Shown: positions 52,661 to 64,000 of the stretch, piece by piece
How the letters are laid out: each line of letters starts with the position of its first letter
How positions within the stretch are numbered: the first letter of the stretch is position 1
NCBI GenBank assembly: GCA_036785325.1
Contig: JAXIVH010000013.1
Span: 587,351 to 651,350 of the forward strand
Direction: 5' to 3'
DNA: 64,000 bases
DNA from: Urophycis tenuis
Taxonomy: Eukaryota; Chordata; Actinopteri; Gadiformes; Phycidae
Program-made: the position numbers and the translations under genes
Notes under the pieces: model-generated
What the model saw: the letters and a program-made list of their open reading frames with translations, nothing else
Databases searched by the model: none
What the model was told of the DNA's origin: nothing

Positions 52661-53243
52661 AATTTGTTTGTAACGAAACCCGAACGATAAAAACGTTTGG
52701 TAATTAATCGATTGAACTTTCCATTTGGCCCAGCGCTTGGCCTAACTGCGAGGTGGGAGTCTGGGCGGAGGAGACCGGGTGGAGTACAGCTCTCTTTACC
52801 CACAAAGCATCGCGCTCTCAGCCATAGAAATACACACATCCAGTGGTTACGACAGTCTTAGTTTTATGTGACATTACGAAAGAGAGTGTCTAAAGAGTGC
52901 CAATTTACCAATATGATTGATAAACATGCTTTTAACGTGTACTTATTTGTAATAATATAAAATGATAACTTGTTTTGGGGGAAAGGGCTAGGGTCACGAT
53001 CATCATAGATGTACTGCCTGTCTAGTGACTCGACCATTCATTCCTAAAATACACTCTACAACATCGCACATAATTATAATTTTTATGATCATGTTGAAAT
53101 GCGTTACAACACAAATAGAGACACTACTGCTTCTTAACAACTTCAACATGTAAGCGATTTGGTGTCAAGAACAGGACGTAAACCTGCGAACATGCACCTC
53201 TCCCGACTGCAGAAGAGTCAACAAAGCACAGGGGGCGACTCCA

Positions 53244-53266
53244 CTATATATAGGCTCTAAATATAA
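53244..53266. promoter_or_regulatory. paired MEF2-type motifs upstream of kras
   Basis: CTATATATAG (53244-53253) and CTAAATATAA (53257-53266) both fit the MEF2 consensus YTA(A/T)4TAR exactly and sit 13 bp apart. A CRE-like GGACGTCATC follows near 53283. The first could alternatively act as a TATA box. Confidence 0.35.
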
Positions 53267-53289
53267 CTGGAATGTGCTAGAGGGACGTC

Positions 53290-56200
53290 ATCCACAAGCC
53301 AGGAAACGATTTGGCGATCCATTCTTTTTTGTCATCACAAGCAGTTACAGTGCGCTACATAGTCGCAAAATGGGATCTAAATAGGTGTCAAATGAAAACA
53401 TAAATATCATATCCATTATATGTATTTCTTACGTTGATTGTGATTTTCAAACGTATTTAAACAATTTGGCCATAGTGTGATTGCATTTCTGGTCACACAA
53501 TATACAGGAGAAAGAAAAACAATCAATATTTCAAGGCTATATCTTAAATGAGCGTAGAATATATATCAATATTCATTATAAAATCTGTTAAAATATATAT
53601 GAGTTGTTTCAGGCGGCGCTACTCTCTTCTAAGTCACCGTTCACCAGAATAAAGTTAATAGTAGCCAATATAATAATTGTAATAGATACGTTGTTCATTT
53701 TGTGCATTTTTGTATAATTCAGAAACCTCACGGGTCCACAGGAATCCCCGCTCCCCGCCCTGAAGATGACTGCAATGAAAGATCCAGTAGTGTGTTCAAT
53801 CTTTCACACAGTTTGGGACTAAACTCCACTTCTGTTACTACTCCCCGTCTGTCCCGCTCTGCTACAAACCAAATATTGATGGAATTATGAGCTACAATTG
53901 TGTGTAGACTTGACAAGGTTTAGGTTACTCTAAAATGAAGCCGATCGGTTCAATAGCCTTGACAAAAGTTGTTCAACGTCAGGACAATATTTTAGAGCAG
54001 TTGATAAAAACATTTCCACACTTTCCTCAAATCGCATATAGGCCGATACACAATTACAAATACATGCCATACAAAATATCAACCACAAAGTGGCAGCAAA
54101 TGTCCAGTTATAAGGTCTGATTCAGATATAGTTTTAATGGTTTACAAACGTATACGAGGCCCCATTGAAACTCCTTAACAGCCCACAACTAGGCCTACTA
54201 TGAAAAAAATCTGAAATTATCGTGAAAATTCAGTCTACGGCACAGTTCATACTATAATGCATCCCAAAATAATAGGCTTAACTATTCTGTTAAAAATAAA
54301 CTCAAGGCTAAGGCATTATATAGGCTATAGCCTACGTTTCACATAATGTAGGCCTAGGCCAATGACTCATTTTTAGTTTGAACTTGGACCATTTGGTAAC
54401 GCATTTTTGCCTTATTGGGATCTTAGTAAATGTGCCAGGATAATTTGCTTAACTGAGCAATTAAAGATAGAACGCATTTGAAAATTGTTCTTAAAGTTTT
54501 CTTGGGAAAAAGTTGCCCCCATAAATACCTATTAGAAAGAAAAAAACATGTATTCATAACCCTAATGGAAAATAACACATTTTACACAATCAATATAAAT
54601 GTGCTCATCTTTACTGTGTCCCTGCTAACAATGTAGATGTAGCATTGGTTTTAAAAGATGGGTTACACAGAAAATGTATTAGCTCTTCTCGCTTCAAACC
54701 CCCATCTCCCCCCTTAAGGAGCAGACGGAAGCCTATTGCACCTTTAAAATAGTCCACAATTCCTTGCGGTGTCCCAGTTACTGTGTCATGTATTATCACA
54801 GAGGAATGGGCAGAGGGTCGTTTTCCGCAGTCTCTTGGTAAGACCGCCAGGGATAAAGCACAGGACCACTTCAAACTTTCTGCTGACGGACCTACGGACC
54901 AAACGGTCATACGATTCTACGGTATTTGTTCTTTTATGCTTAGTACTGCATAGCAAATGTTACTTTGTCGCATTTGGTTGAAGGTATAGTGGGCAATGGT
55001 GGAGAGGAATACATTGGCGGAATTCCTTCTATCACATATATTTTCCATAAACTTCAGTCTGGAAACGAAGGGTAAAGTGGACTCTAATTCCGTGGTCAGT
55101 TAGGCTATAGCCTAATGTATAGCCCATATATAAAGGTACCAATATTTGGCTAATTTTATCCAGGAATTAGCCGATGCTCAGCCATAATACCATTGTGTGT
55201 GATATAACGGAATTTTACGCCAAGAGTCTGTAAGTGTAATAGTTTAAGCGACATTTCTTCAACTCAATGCAATGCGCCTCTGTTGGTTTATTTTGGCTAA
55301 TGATTGTGCCAATCTTAACAAACCATGTCATTTGTAGAAACCTGCATCATTGTGATGAAGCACCCATGAATTAAATTCGTATCTTTTAATACAAAAGCCA
55401 GATCTGCTCTTGAGACTTGCCCATCAAGGTTTTCTGGTTGGAATTACTTCTGTCTTTCATGATACACTTCACGAAGTAAATGGAATATCAGGATTATTTG
55501 GGATACTTGGAATGTGCAATGTGGACGTACACAGCAGGCAACGCTTAATGTTAAGCATTAATTATGAAAGTTACATAGTAGTTTGGTTGGCATGTCAACT
55601 CCAGATGTTGGCAAGTCGATCACTTTTTTGAGTCAAGCTGTTATTGTTTTTAATCACGGTATATTGTACAAGCCTTATTATGTATAGAAAGTAGGAAAGC
55701 CTCATAGTGGAGCGAGAGTCATGTGTATCTGCCAAAAAGTAGGCTATGGATGTATGCAATTTCATTTCAATATAATGTGACATTGAATCATTCAATGCAT
55801 GCTTTTATGAAGTAGGCGCACCGCCATTAAAATCTACGAAATGTTTAGAGGCCTACTATTATTTCGCCTGCTCTGCTGCAGATTCTGTTGGCAGTGAAAA
55901 GCTCAGAGTCGTGAATCTGGCATGGAAACAAAGGCGACATTATTGATGCCTAAAACGTGCGGTCCAGATGTTCATGGTTCTGCTAACACTGACCTCTTGG
56001 CCGGAGAGGGGGCTGATCTGGATTCTGGGGGCTAATAGTTTAACAGCCATGCAGGCTGCTTCCAACAGGGACACAGGACAGTTTGCGGGGACTCGGGGCT
56101 TTCATACTAGTCATGCGATTTAATTTAATTCCTGTGCCTTTATAGATCTTCAGATTGGAATTTTATCCTAAATTCAAAGCTACTGCATAATACCGTTCCC

Positions 56201-57700
56201 AGCTTTCAGTCCATCTGCATCTGGCTACATCTGGAGAGTAGCCTACACAGTCTAACTGCAACTCTGGCGTTGAACCGTTGAATCTTTGTAACCGTTATTG
56301 GTGCTGCTGTATAACATTTGTTTTTCACATGACACATACAAATGTTTACTATACAAGTAACCTAACAGAAGAAAACTTGTAAAATTATTATTTTTTATAA
56401 TTTTACAAGTTTTCCCATTAAATATTGCAAATGCCAACTCTTATTGTCATACAGCGCAACATTTCAAAGTCATTATCCATTATTAAATCGGGAAACATGA
56501 AGTGTTCTCATGAAAATCTAATCAGTTTACCCAGAATGGGAATGTTGGTCAGGTCTGTTATAACACATCGTCATGACTTTTAGATGCTCCATCAAAATCA
56601 AAAACAGACCTCTTGGCTTTTGATATTTTAAATCAATTTAAATTATATATTTTTGTGTCAATTATATATTCATCCCACATTTTTGGAGCAGTAGTTTGCC
56701 ACTTGTAACCCAGACCCAGTTGTAGTGTGAAATGCTTCTGTGATCCAGTCTCCTTATATGGGTGGCAATGCTCAAACGGAGTGACTTGTTGACGAAGTCA
56801 CTGTCCCAGGGTGGAGGGACCCACAGTTCTCCTATCTCTTCGAGTCACAGGCCAGCGATCTCTCTGCCCGGGAATGCAGAGTCTGATTGTTGTTCTCAGT
56901 TTGCAGCGCTTGAGCTGGATCAAGGCCCAGCTCTTTCATTTAGAACTGTTTAAAAGCATGACAGGACATAGTGTTGTTTTGCATGCCATGCTTGAGTGTC
57001 CCAAATGTGTGGGGTTTTCATACCCTTTGTATTCCTCTTGCAATTTGTATTTCCCTTTTGACTTCATTTGTGTGTTTTCTAGTTGGTCTATTAGTTTCCA
57101 CCGGTGCTACTGCAATGGAACAGCCTGCGTCCTGGTTGGCCTTATCCCCTGAAATCTGTTTCACAAGTGGTCCGTTACTAATTACTATTATTTGGAATTA
57201 AAGTATTGTTGGAAATGGACACTCTGGAGTTTTAAGCACTAAAACCATTCCGTACTATCTACCTGTAATTACAAAATTACCTGAATGTCTTCAGGAGAAG
57301 TAAGAGCATTGTCCGGTGTTATGCTATCTTCAAAAAAATGGCCCTGCCCCCAAGTCATGTGGCCATTTGCAAGTATGGACTACATTGTTCTTTCATTGTA
57401 ATGAACAGTGGTCTGCATTTGCTCGGAAAATGTGTTCATTAGCATCTGTAAGCTTCCCTGGTCGATCACCTGGTATAATGAACACTGCTCTGAGCTTTAA
57501 CCTGCTACCCTTTCCCCGAGAATAGCACACAGTCTCCATTGTATTCAATGGCTTGTTTTAGTCTCATTTGCCAGCATGCCACAGTTTGTAGATTACTGAA
57601 GTATGTACGATGTAGGAATAATCCAACATCATTGTTGCTTACTGAATAAGAAGTAATAGCAAATGTGCCACCTGCAGCACTGTGGTTGAGGCCTGCTGTA
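53290..57700. other. non-genic stretch
   Basis: No gene recognised. Notable only: the perfect hairpin at 56371-56414, and a less AT-rich, apparently single-copy block at 55850-56110. Confidence 0.4.
56371..56414. repeat. perfect 18-bp inverted repeat (hairpin)
   Basis: Arms GAAAACTTGTAAAATTAT and ATAATTTTACAAGTTTTC are exact reverse complements separated by the 8-nt TATTTTTT. Confidence 0.95.
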
Positions 57701-57732
57701 CTTAAGTAGGAAGGACAGAGACGTCTTATCCC

Positions 57733-59070
57733 CCTGAGCAGAGTAACTACATAGACACAGAGGACTTTACCTTGAGCAGAGTAACTACATAGACACAGAG
57801 CCAGGGACTTTACCTTGAGCAGAGTAACTACATAGACACAGAGCCAGAGACTTTACCTTGAGCAGAGTAACTACATAGACACAGAGCCAGGGACTTTACC
57901 TTGAGCAGAGTAACTACATAGACACAGAGCCAGGGACTTTACCTTGAGCAGAGTAACTACATAGACACAGAGCCAGAGACTTTACCTTGAGCAGAGTAAC
58001 TACATAGACACAGAGCCAGAGACTTTACCTTGAGCAGAGTAACTACATAGACACAGAGGACTTTACCTTGAGCAGAGTAACTACATAGACACAGAGCCAG
58101 GGACTTTACCTTGAGCAGAGTAACTACATAGACACAGAGCCAGGGACTTTACCTTGAACAGAGTAACTACATAGACACAGAGCCAGGGACTTTACCTTGA
58201 GCAGAGTAACTACATAGACACAGAGCCAGGGACTTTACCTTGAGCAGAGTAACTACATAGACACAGAGCCAGGGACTTTACCTTGAGCAGAGTAACTACA
58301 TAGACACAGAGCCAGGGACTTTACCTTGAGCAGAGTAACTACATAGACACAGAGGACTTTACCTTGAGCAGAGTAACTACATAGACACAGAGCCAGGGAC
58401 TTTACCTTGAGCAGAGTAACTACATAGACACAGAGGACTTTACCTTGAGCAGAGTAACAACATAGACACAGAGCCAGGGACTTTACCTTGAGCAGAGTAA
58501 CTACATAGACACAGAGGACTTTACCTTGAGCAGAGTAACTACATAGACACAGAGCCAGGGACTTTACCTTGAGCAGAGTAACTACATAGACACAGAGGAC
58601 TTTACCTTGAGCAGAGTAACTACATAGACACAGAGCCAGAGACTTTACCTTGAACAGAGTAACTACATAGACACAGAGCCAGGGACTTTACCTTGAGCAG
58701 AGTAACTACATAGACACAGAGCCAGGGACTTTACCTTGAGCAGAGTAACTACATAGACACAGAGCCAGGGACTTTACCTTGAGCAGAGTAACTACATAGA
58801 CACAGAGCCAGGGACTTTACCTTGAGCAGAGTAACTACATAGACACAGAGGACTTTACCTTGAGCAGAGTAACTACATAGACACAGAGCCAGGGACTTTA
58901 CCTTGAGCAGAGTAACTACATAGACACAGAGCCAGGGACTTTACCTTGAGCAGAGTAACTACATAGACACAGAGCCAGGGACTTTACCTTGAGCAGAGTA
59001 ACTACATAGACACAGAGGACTTTACCTTGAGCAGAGTAACTACATAGACACAGAGCCAGGGACTTTACCT
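57733..59070. repeat. 43/37-bp minisatellite, about 32 copies
   Basis: The unit starts CTTGAGCAGAGTAACTACAT, then AGACACAGAGCCAGGGACTT, then TAC (43 bp). A shorter class lacks CCAGGG and is 37 bp. Long units dominate, short ones are interspersed, and a CCAGAG variant also occurs. Confidence 0.97.
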
Positions 59071-59276
59071 CAACATATCCACGTGTTGTTTAGCAATGCG
59101 TTTACGTAGAAGCTCTACAGTCAAACTCAAAAGACCAAATGAACCATTTTGATTGTATTGTATTTAATGCAAATTATTGTTGACTATAAATGTATAATTT
59201 TACCTGCACTGGCGCAGAATTCTCCCCCTCTATCTTCCAGTGGAGAGCTGCGGTCCACGGAGGGACTGGGGGGACT

Positions 59277-59303
59277 GGGGGGGGGGGGGGGGGGGGGGGG
59301 GGG
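59277..59303. repeat. poly-G run
   Basis: A G-rich run including about 25 uninterrupted G. It sits in a short GC-rich patch (59210-59400) with no recognised gene. Confidence 0.85.
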
Positions 59304-59309
59304 TGCTGC

Positions 59310-61070
59310 CACGGCCAGAGACGATGAAGGGGGCGTTGCAGTAGGCAGGCCTCCCTGTACCACTGTGCTGGCAGCAGCCTGCATCTTCACAACAGGTGGA
59401 CAAACTACTGGTGTTTTCAGAAAGATTTCAATCATTGTTGAGTTTTTATATTTTGTGAATTTCGAGCAGCACTATTTTCTATTTTATTCACTATTTTATA
59501 TAGTCGAATTTTGTCAAAAAATAGAAAAAAAAATATATGCGAGTCATTTAGTAACATTTTTTATTTTAAACGTCAAATGTCATCGCACTGTACTCATAAA
59601 GAGTGTACGTTTTACTATGACATTTAAATAATCTGAATTAAAGATAACTATTCAATATGCCATTTGACATTAACTCTAATGAATGTTATTAATTAACACT
59701 GCTCTATCAAAGTTTGGGTGGAGGCTAGAGAAGCTGAGGTGTTGGTGTTTACTATTGTACAACACATTTAATTGCTGTGAAAGATGTTTTGGCGCATCTA
59801 TTTAGAAAGTGCTATAGGTACGATTTAAAGGCTTTTCGTTTGTGTGATTAGAATAGGCACATTTTTTATGCGTATGTGCTTTGGTTTCTTATATTTTTCT
59901 GTTTTCTCTCTATTTTGTATCGTTTATTAGTTGCAGGCCTGATGTAAAATTATCCTAATTTGCCAAATCTTCATGGGACTATAAACTGCGGTGGAAATAC
60001 AGACAACAATGGGCTGTGTTTCCAGGAACTCCTTTAATTCCTTGAAAGTAGTTCCTGGGTCAAAATCATTTGGGTGCTTTGTGTGGAAAGGCTACTGTAT
60101 ATTTCCTTGAAGCCTTCTTGCATATAAAAGGGACTCTAGCTTACTACCAAGTCATTTTAGGCTACCGTAAATAGTTTGGTTTTATTCACCTCCTGATGAC
60201 TTCCCATCAACATTTGCATGACTTACTGTATGCAAACACATTTGATAATTGTACATGTGCTTGAGGCCCTTTTTCATATAAAAGAGACCCCAAGTCTCCA
60301 GCTCACTCCTTGAGTGGTTTGGGTTAGAGTACGAGTAGAGTAGTATTGCATCACTTCCTGTAGGGATAGGGCCTCCACATTGATGATTGTAGTAAATCTT
60401 AATGCACTAATTAATGTAAAAGTGACCAGTTGTCTTTATCTTACTCCCAAATCATTCTAGGCCCCCACAAATGGTTTGCTTTTTGTATCTTGTGTTGACC
60501 TCTCAGTAAGGGATTGCATCATGTCCTGTAGGTCTAGAGCCACCAAATGTATCATCTTGGTCTCTGGCTTGCTCCCTAGTGTCCTAGATCCCTAGGGCAA
60601 ATGCTAATTGTATCACTCCCTGTAGGGCTATGACCCCCTTGTTTGACAGTTTTAATAGTCTTTTGAAAATAGTTTGCATCAACCTTTAAATTTATTGATT
60701 GCATTTACACTTAAAAAGTGTAAAGTGTAAATGGGTTAAGTCGTATTCATTTGTCATGATTTTCTTGCTTTAAAAAAAAAAAAAAAAGTAAAAAAAAAAA
60801 AAAGTATATATAAAAAGTATATTCTTTGAAATTGACTTTTTGGCAAAACAATGGCATATATAACTTCATGGTAGCCCAAAAAATTATTGTGACTTAGGGC
60901 TAGTAGGGTTAGTTGGCACCTTCCTACCACAGCTGTGTGCCTACTCTTTCAGAAATCCAAAGCACCCAAACATCATTAAACAGTGACAAAAATAGCTCAT
61001 AATATAGCGGCTAAAATAAACACAAAGACAAAGTCTTCAAACCGGCTGGAGGCCCGCCTCCCTCTCAGCC
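59310..61070. other. non-genic stretch with dispersed repeats
   Basis: 60090-60650 carries several degenerate copies of segments such as CATATAAAAGAGACC and CACTTCCTGTAGGG..TAG(A)GCC, related to the 17.4-19.5 kb repeats. Poly-A runs lie at 60772-60803. No gene seen. Confidence 0.45.
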
Positions 61071-61089
61071 TCTGCCCCAGCTAACCATG

Positions 61090-63185
61090 ATGTCTACTGC
61101 CACCCTGTCTATCAAGGTTCCACTGCTCTAATGGGCCCTGGTGTGCTGCACATGCATCACAGCAACGACAAAAGGCCTCCTCGTCCCTTTTGAACTGCCC
61201 CCAATAAAACCGCTCTGAGGCGCCTTGGCATTTTAGAGAGGCCGCCCCACAGTCCCATGAGCAGTTTTGAGCATTGCCTCCCTGCATGCCCTGGGAACAA
61301 ACATGCCACCTCTCCTGGTGGGGGGCAGCCACCTCCTCCCTGACTCCACCCACTCCAGTATTGGCTCCAGGTCTGCATCCTGAGCCTGCTGGTTCTTCCA
61401 TTGAGCTACATCCAACACCTCCAGCACCTGGGAGGTCAGACAGCCCCAGAGTGAGTTGCAGCCTTCCTCTGGCTGCTTGCAATAGTGCCAACCGCCAGAT
61501 TCACCGTGGACAGGGTGTTGCGAGCCCTTGCTCTGTGCACAACTTGAAAGAAATATGATCAGAGTTTTTCCAACCAGCGGGTGATCTGTCGCTCCTTGAA
61601 GGACATTAACCACTGGAGGGCAGAGAGGTTGGTTTAGATACTCCCAGTATCTTTTCCTCGACAGTCCTAATGCCCTCGCCGCCAGCCTTTTGTCCCAGAA
61701 ATCTCACCTCCCTTCTCAAAAGTGAAACCCGTCCAGGTGCAACTTCAGGCCTGCCACCATCACCCTCATTACCACCCTGAGCACCTTCCACAGTGCTCCA
61801 AATGCCATCTGGATAATGCATCTTCTGCATCTCCTCCAGTGCCTTGTCTGCAGCCTCTTGCTGGGCCAGAGAATGCCGGGGACTCATTTTGATTTGTTGT
61901 GCGTCACCAGTGTCTATCTGAACCAGCTGTGTCAGGCCCACCTCCTCCTTGTTGAGGGCAAACAGGTCCTTGAAGTCCATCAGTACCTGCCACAGCTGCA
62001 TCTGCTGCTGGTCACTCAGCCCCTCTCTGTTCCGCCTCCAGATCTCTCTCACCATAGTCAGGCAGTCTGCTATTCCCTCTGTGGCTGGGAAGGTCAGATG
62101 GTTGCCCTCCTCCCTTGTAGTGGTCTAAATGGGGTTTGGGGTTTGTGAGGTAGTGGAATGCGGTTTGACGCGTGGAGTGGGGTTGGTACTGCACGTTACA
62201 TGTGGTTCTGAGGTGCTATCATGCAGTAGGTGAGGTTTGGGGGTGGGACACTGGGACTATGTTGACTTTAAGGCCCCAAAGCCAACAAAGTGTGTTGTTA
62301 CTCAGATATGAGGCAGCCCGCAAAAAGTCCAAGACTATTATAGGTAGGGCCTTTGCCCTACCTCTCATGGTGGCAAAATCTCTGGTTACAGTCCGTAGCT
62401 GTACTGTAGGTAGGTCTGTTGTACCAGCGTACTGCTCGGGAGAATGCCGTTCCTGTCTTGCATCACAGTGGTGCCCGTGTCCACTAGTGCCGTGCATGCA
62501 ACCCCTTCTGTGATGTGGTGCGTGGCCGCCAGCACAGGTCCTCCACAAGCCCTGGACCCATGATGTCGTCTGCTCTGGGGAGAGCGAAGCCCGATTCCCC
62601 TGGCTGTGTTGTTGGGCTCATTCCCTGGGGGTCGAGGCAGGCCAGGGTGTCATGCCCTTTTATATTGACCCCCATCGTTTCCCTGGGCTCAGTGCTGCGG
62701 TGAGGTGGTGTCACTGCGAGCAGGCTGGAGGGTGACAGCACTGATTAGTTCTGTCAGGTCCGAGACCCACGCTGGCTTTACCTCCACAACATTCTCCTCA
62801 ACAGCAGTCTTTGACACCAGAACACCATCAATCCACTGGTAATCTGGCAATACTGGTCTCTAGCCAGCTCACTCTGAACCGGCTGAGGCATGTGGGCATA
62901 GGCCCATTTAGAAAGGCATTCAACATTGGCCACCATGCGAAGTGGCTTGCCTAGTCTCTGTAGGGCTCACGTCTCTACAGTGCTCTGGTAGCCGCAGTCA
63001 TGTCTCTCATCAGGGCTAAGTAAGAGCAGGTAAGCAAGCAATATGTCTTCCGTAAGACATATTGCTAGCTCCTTTGATCAGCCTGTTGCCTGGGCTAAGA
63101 GTTCAAATTGTGCATTAAATGCTTCCCAGCTTGATTTACTGTAGTATTTCAGAGCTGCGTGGCGCCACTTGTCTCCTTCTGACGC
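61090..63185 (-). mobile_element. degenerate Ty3/gypsy retrotransposon remnant
   Basis: Minus-strand blocks appear in gag-PR-RT-RH-IN order. Gag: W-E-A-F-N-A-Q-F-E-L-L-A (about 63140) and Y-A-H-M-P-Q-P-V-Q-S-E-L (about 62920). Protease: active site A-L-V-D-T-G (62473-62481 = DTG). RT: N-terminal segment with I-D-T-G-D-A-Q-Q-I-K and Q-E-A-A-D-K-A-L (about 61.9 kb), then directly L-L-R-R-E-V-R-F-L-G from beyond the catalytic box. Integrase: zinc-finger C-C-D-A-C-A-A-H-Q-G-P (about 61160). The RT core with the Y-x-D-D box is missing, there are frameshifts, and a stop stands at a conserved Trp in gag. No LTRs or integrase catalytic core were recognised. The element is non-functional. Confidence 0.85.
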
Positions 63186-64000
63186 GATGATACAAAATAT
63201 ACACAACAAACAAAATGTCACTGCATGTGAACAAAACTGTGCAGGCTTTTCTCAGTAAATGATTAACACATAACCGATCACAAATGAATAGTATATACAC
63301 AAATTAGGATTTGGGGACATTTCAAATGAACAAAAGTAAAACAATAACTTTTCTCTTGTTACATATACATTGACTGGGTATATGTAACAAAAAGCCAGAT
63401 ATTTACCAGGACATCCAGTGGCTTAAACTACTGGTACCCGAAAATTCTATTCCAGTACTTTGTTTCTGCTCCACTACCTTGGCGTCTGTGAACTGAGAGA
63501 TCAAGGATAGAAGGTTTTGGGTCACTGCAGTGTTGCCATGTCCGTGTAGTGGTAGACTGAGGCTGCTTCCTGCTAATCTCTCAGAATTGCTTAGATCTAA
63601 GAGCAATCTTAAGATACCACCTAGATGAATACATGTTTGCATGAAACAGATGTGTAATAGCAAACCATCTTCCAAAATAGATTATAGAAGCCTGGGGCTT
63701 TAATATAAAAATTCTCAATATCCTCACGGTACCATGTTAACTGCCAGTCTAGCGTTGTGGGTAGGTTATTGTGCTGGATAGGGTTTTGAATGCGTGCAGG
63801 AAAGCTGTACTAAGTGGCTTCAGCTGTACCATAATTGACCATGTCTGGGTAATGGTCCAGACAGACTAACCCCATGGGTAATTTCAAGGAAAAATCCTAG
63901 ACAAACCAGTGAATGACTCATAATGTGCAATGACAATTTCCCTTTGCCTTTTCCTTTCTTTAACCATGCTTTGATGTTAACACGAAAATGGTAATCCACT
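63186..64000. other. right-edge stretch, no gene seen
   Basis: AT-rich DNA upstream (in element orientation) of the gypsy gag. No LTR, gene or tandem repeat recognised. Confidence 0.4.

Noticed and set aside
57733..59070. Possible tandem regulatory element cluster or tRNA-like units
   Set aside because: No A/B boxes or recognisable protein-binding core in the 43-bp unit; simplest reading is a minisatellite.

Overview
This window is vertebrate nuclear DNA, almost certainly from a teleost fish. The evidence is spliced genes with GT-AG introns, abundant short tandem repeats, and dispersed repeats typical of fish (hAT elements and MITEs, LINE 3' ends with TTA or TATC tails, a Ty3/gypsy remnant). 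I cannot name the species. Three protein-coding genes can be read exon by exon. They are adrenomedullin (adm, plus strand, 179 aa, coding 22249-23440), AMP deaminase 3 (ampd3, plus strand, 14 coding exons, 745 aa, 29738-41373) and the small GTPase KRAS (kras, minus strand, 49930-45663). kras carries both mutually exclusive terminal exons, 4A and 4B.

Layout. 1-4.1 kb: possible coding debris at the left edge (a heptad-repeat frame, and an exon-like block broken by one stop) and a 25-bp minisatellite. 4.17-4.62 kb: a CpG-rich block with a plausible minus-strand first exon. 4.6-21.6 kb: mostly non-genic, with hAT transposase fragments, MITEs, LINE 3' ends and a 56-bp minisatellite of about 27 copies (10.17-11.67 kb). 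21.6-24.1 kb: adm with TATA box, untranslated exon 1 and three coding exons. 24.1-29.7 kb: spacer with a candidate ampd3 5'UTR exon, a LINE fragment and microsatellites. 29.7-42.0 kb: ampd3; its last intron is filled by a 35-bp minisatellite of about 52 copies. 42.0-43.6 kb: short spacer with a LINE tail. 43.6-52.6 kb: kras on the minus strand, tail-to-tail with ampd3. 52.6-64 kb: kras upstream DNA, a second large minisatellite (43/37-bp units, 57.7-59.1 kb) and a minus-strand Ty3/gypsy remnant (61.1-63.2 kb) whose reverse-transcriptase core is deleted.

The three genes do not form one pathway. adm encodes a secreted, amidated vasoactive peptide precursor, ampd3 a cytosolic purine-nucleotide enzyme (AMP to IMP plus ammonia), and kras a membrane-anchored signalling GTPase. 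Their linkage is of evolutionary interest: in humans ADM and AMPD3 are neighbours on 11p15 while KRAS is on 12p12, and AMPD1 neighbours NRAS on 1p13. An AMPD-RAS pair recurring in paralogous blocks suggests an old linkage predating the vertebrate genome duplications.

All exon limits come from reading splice sites by eye and from matching remembered family sequences. No alignment or search was run.
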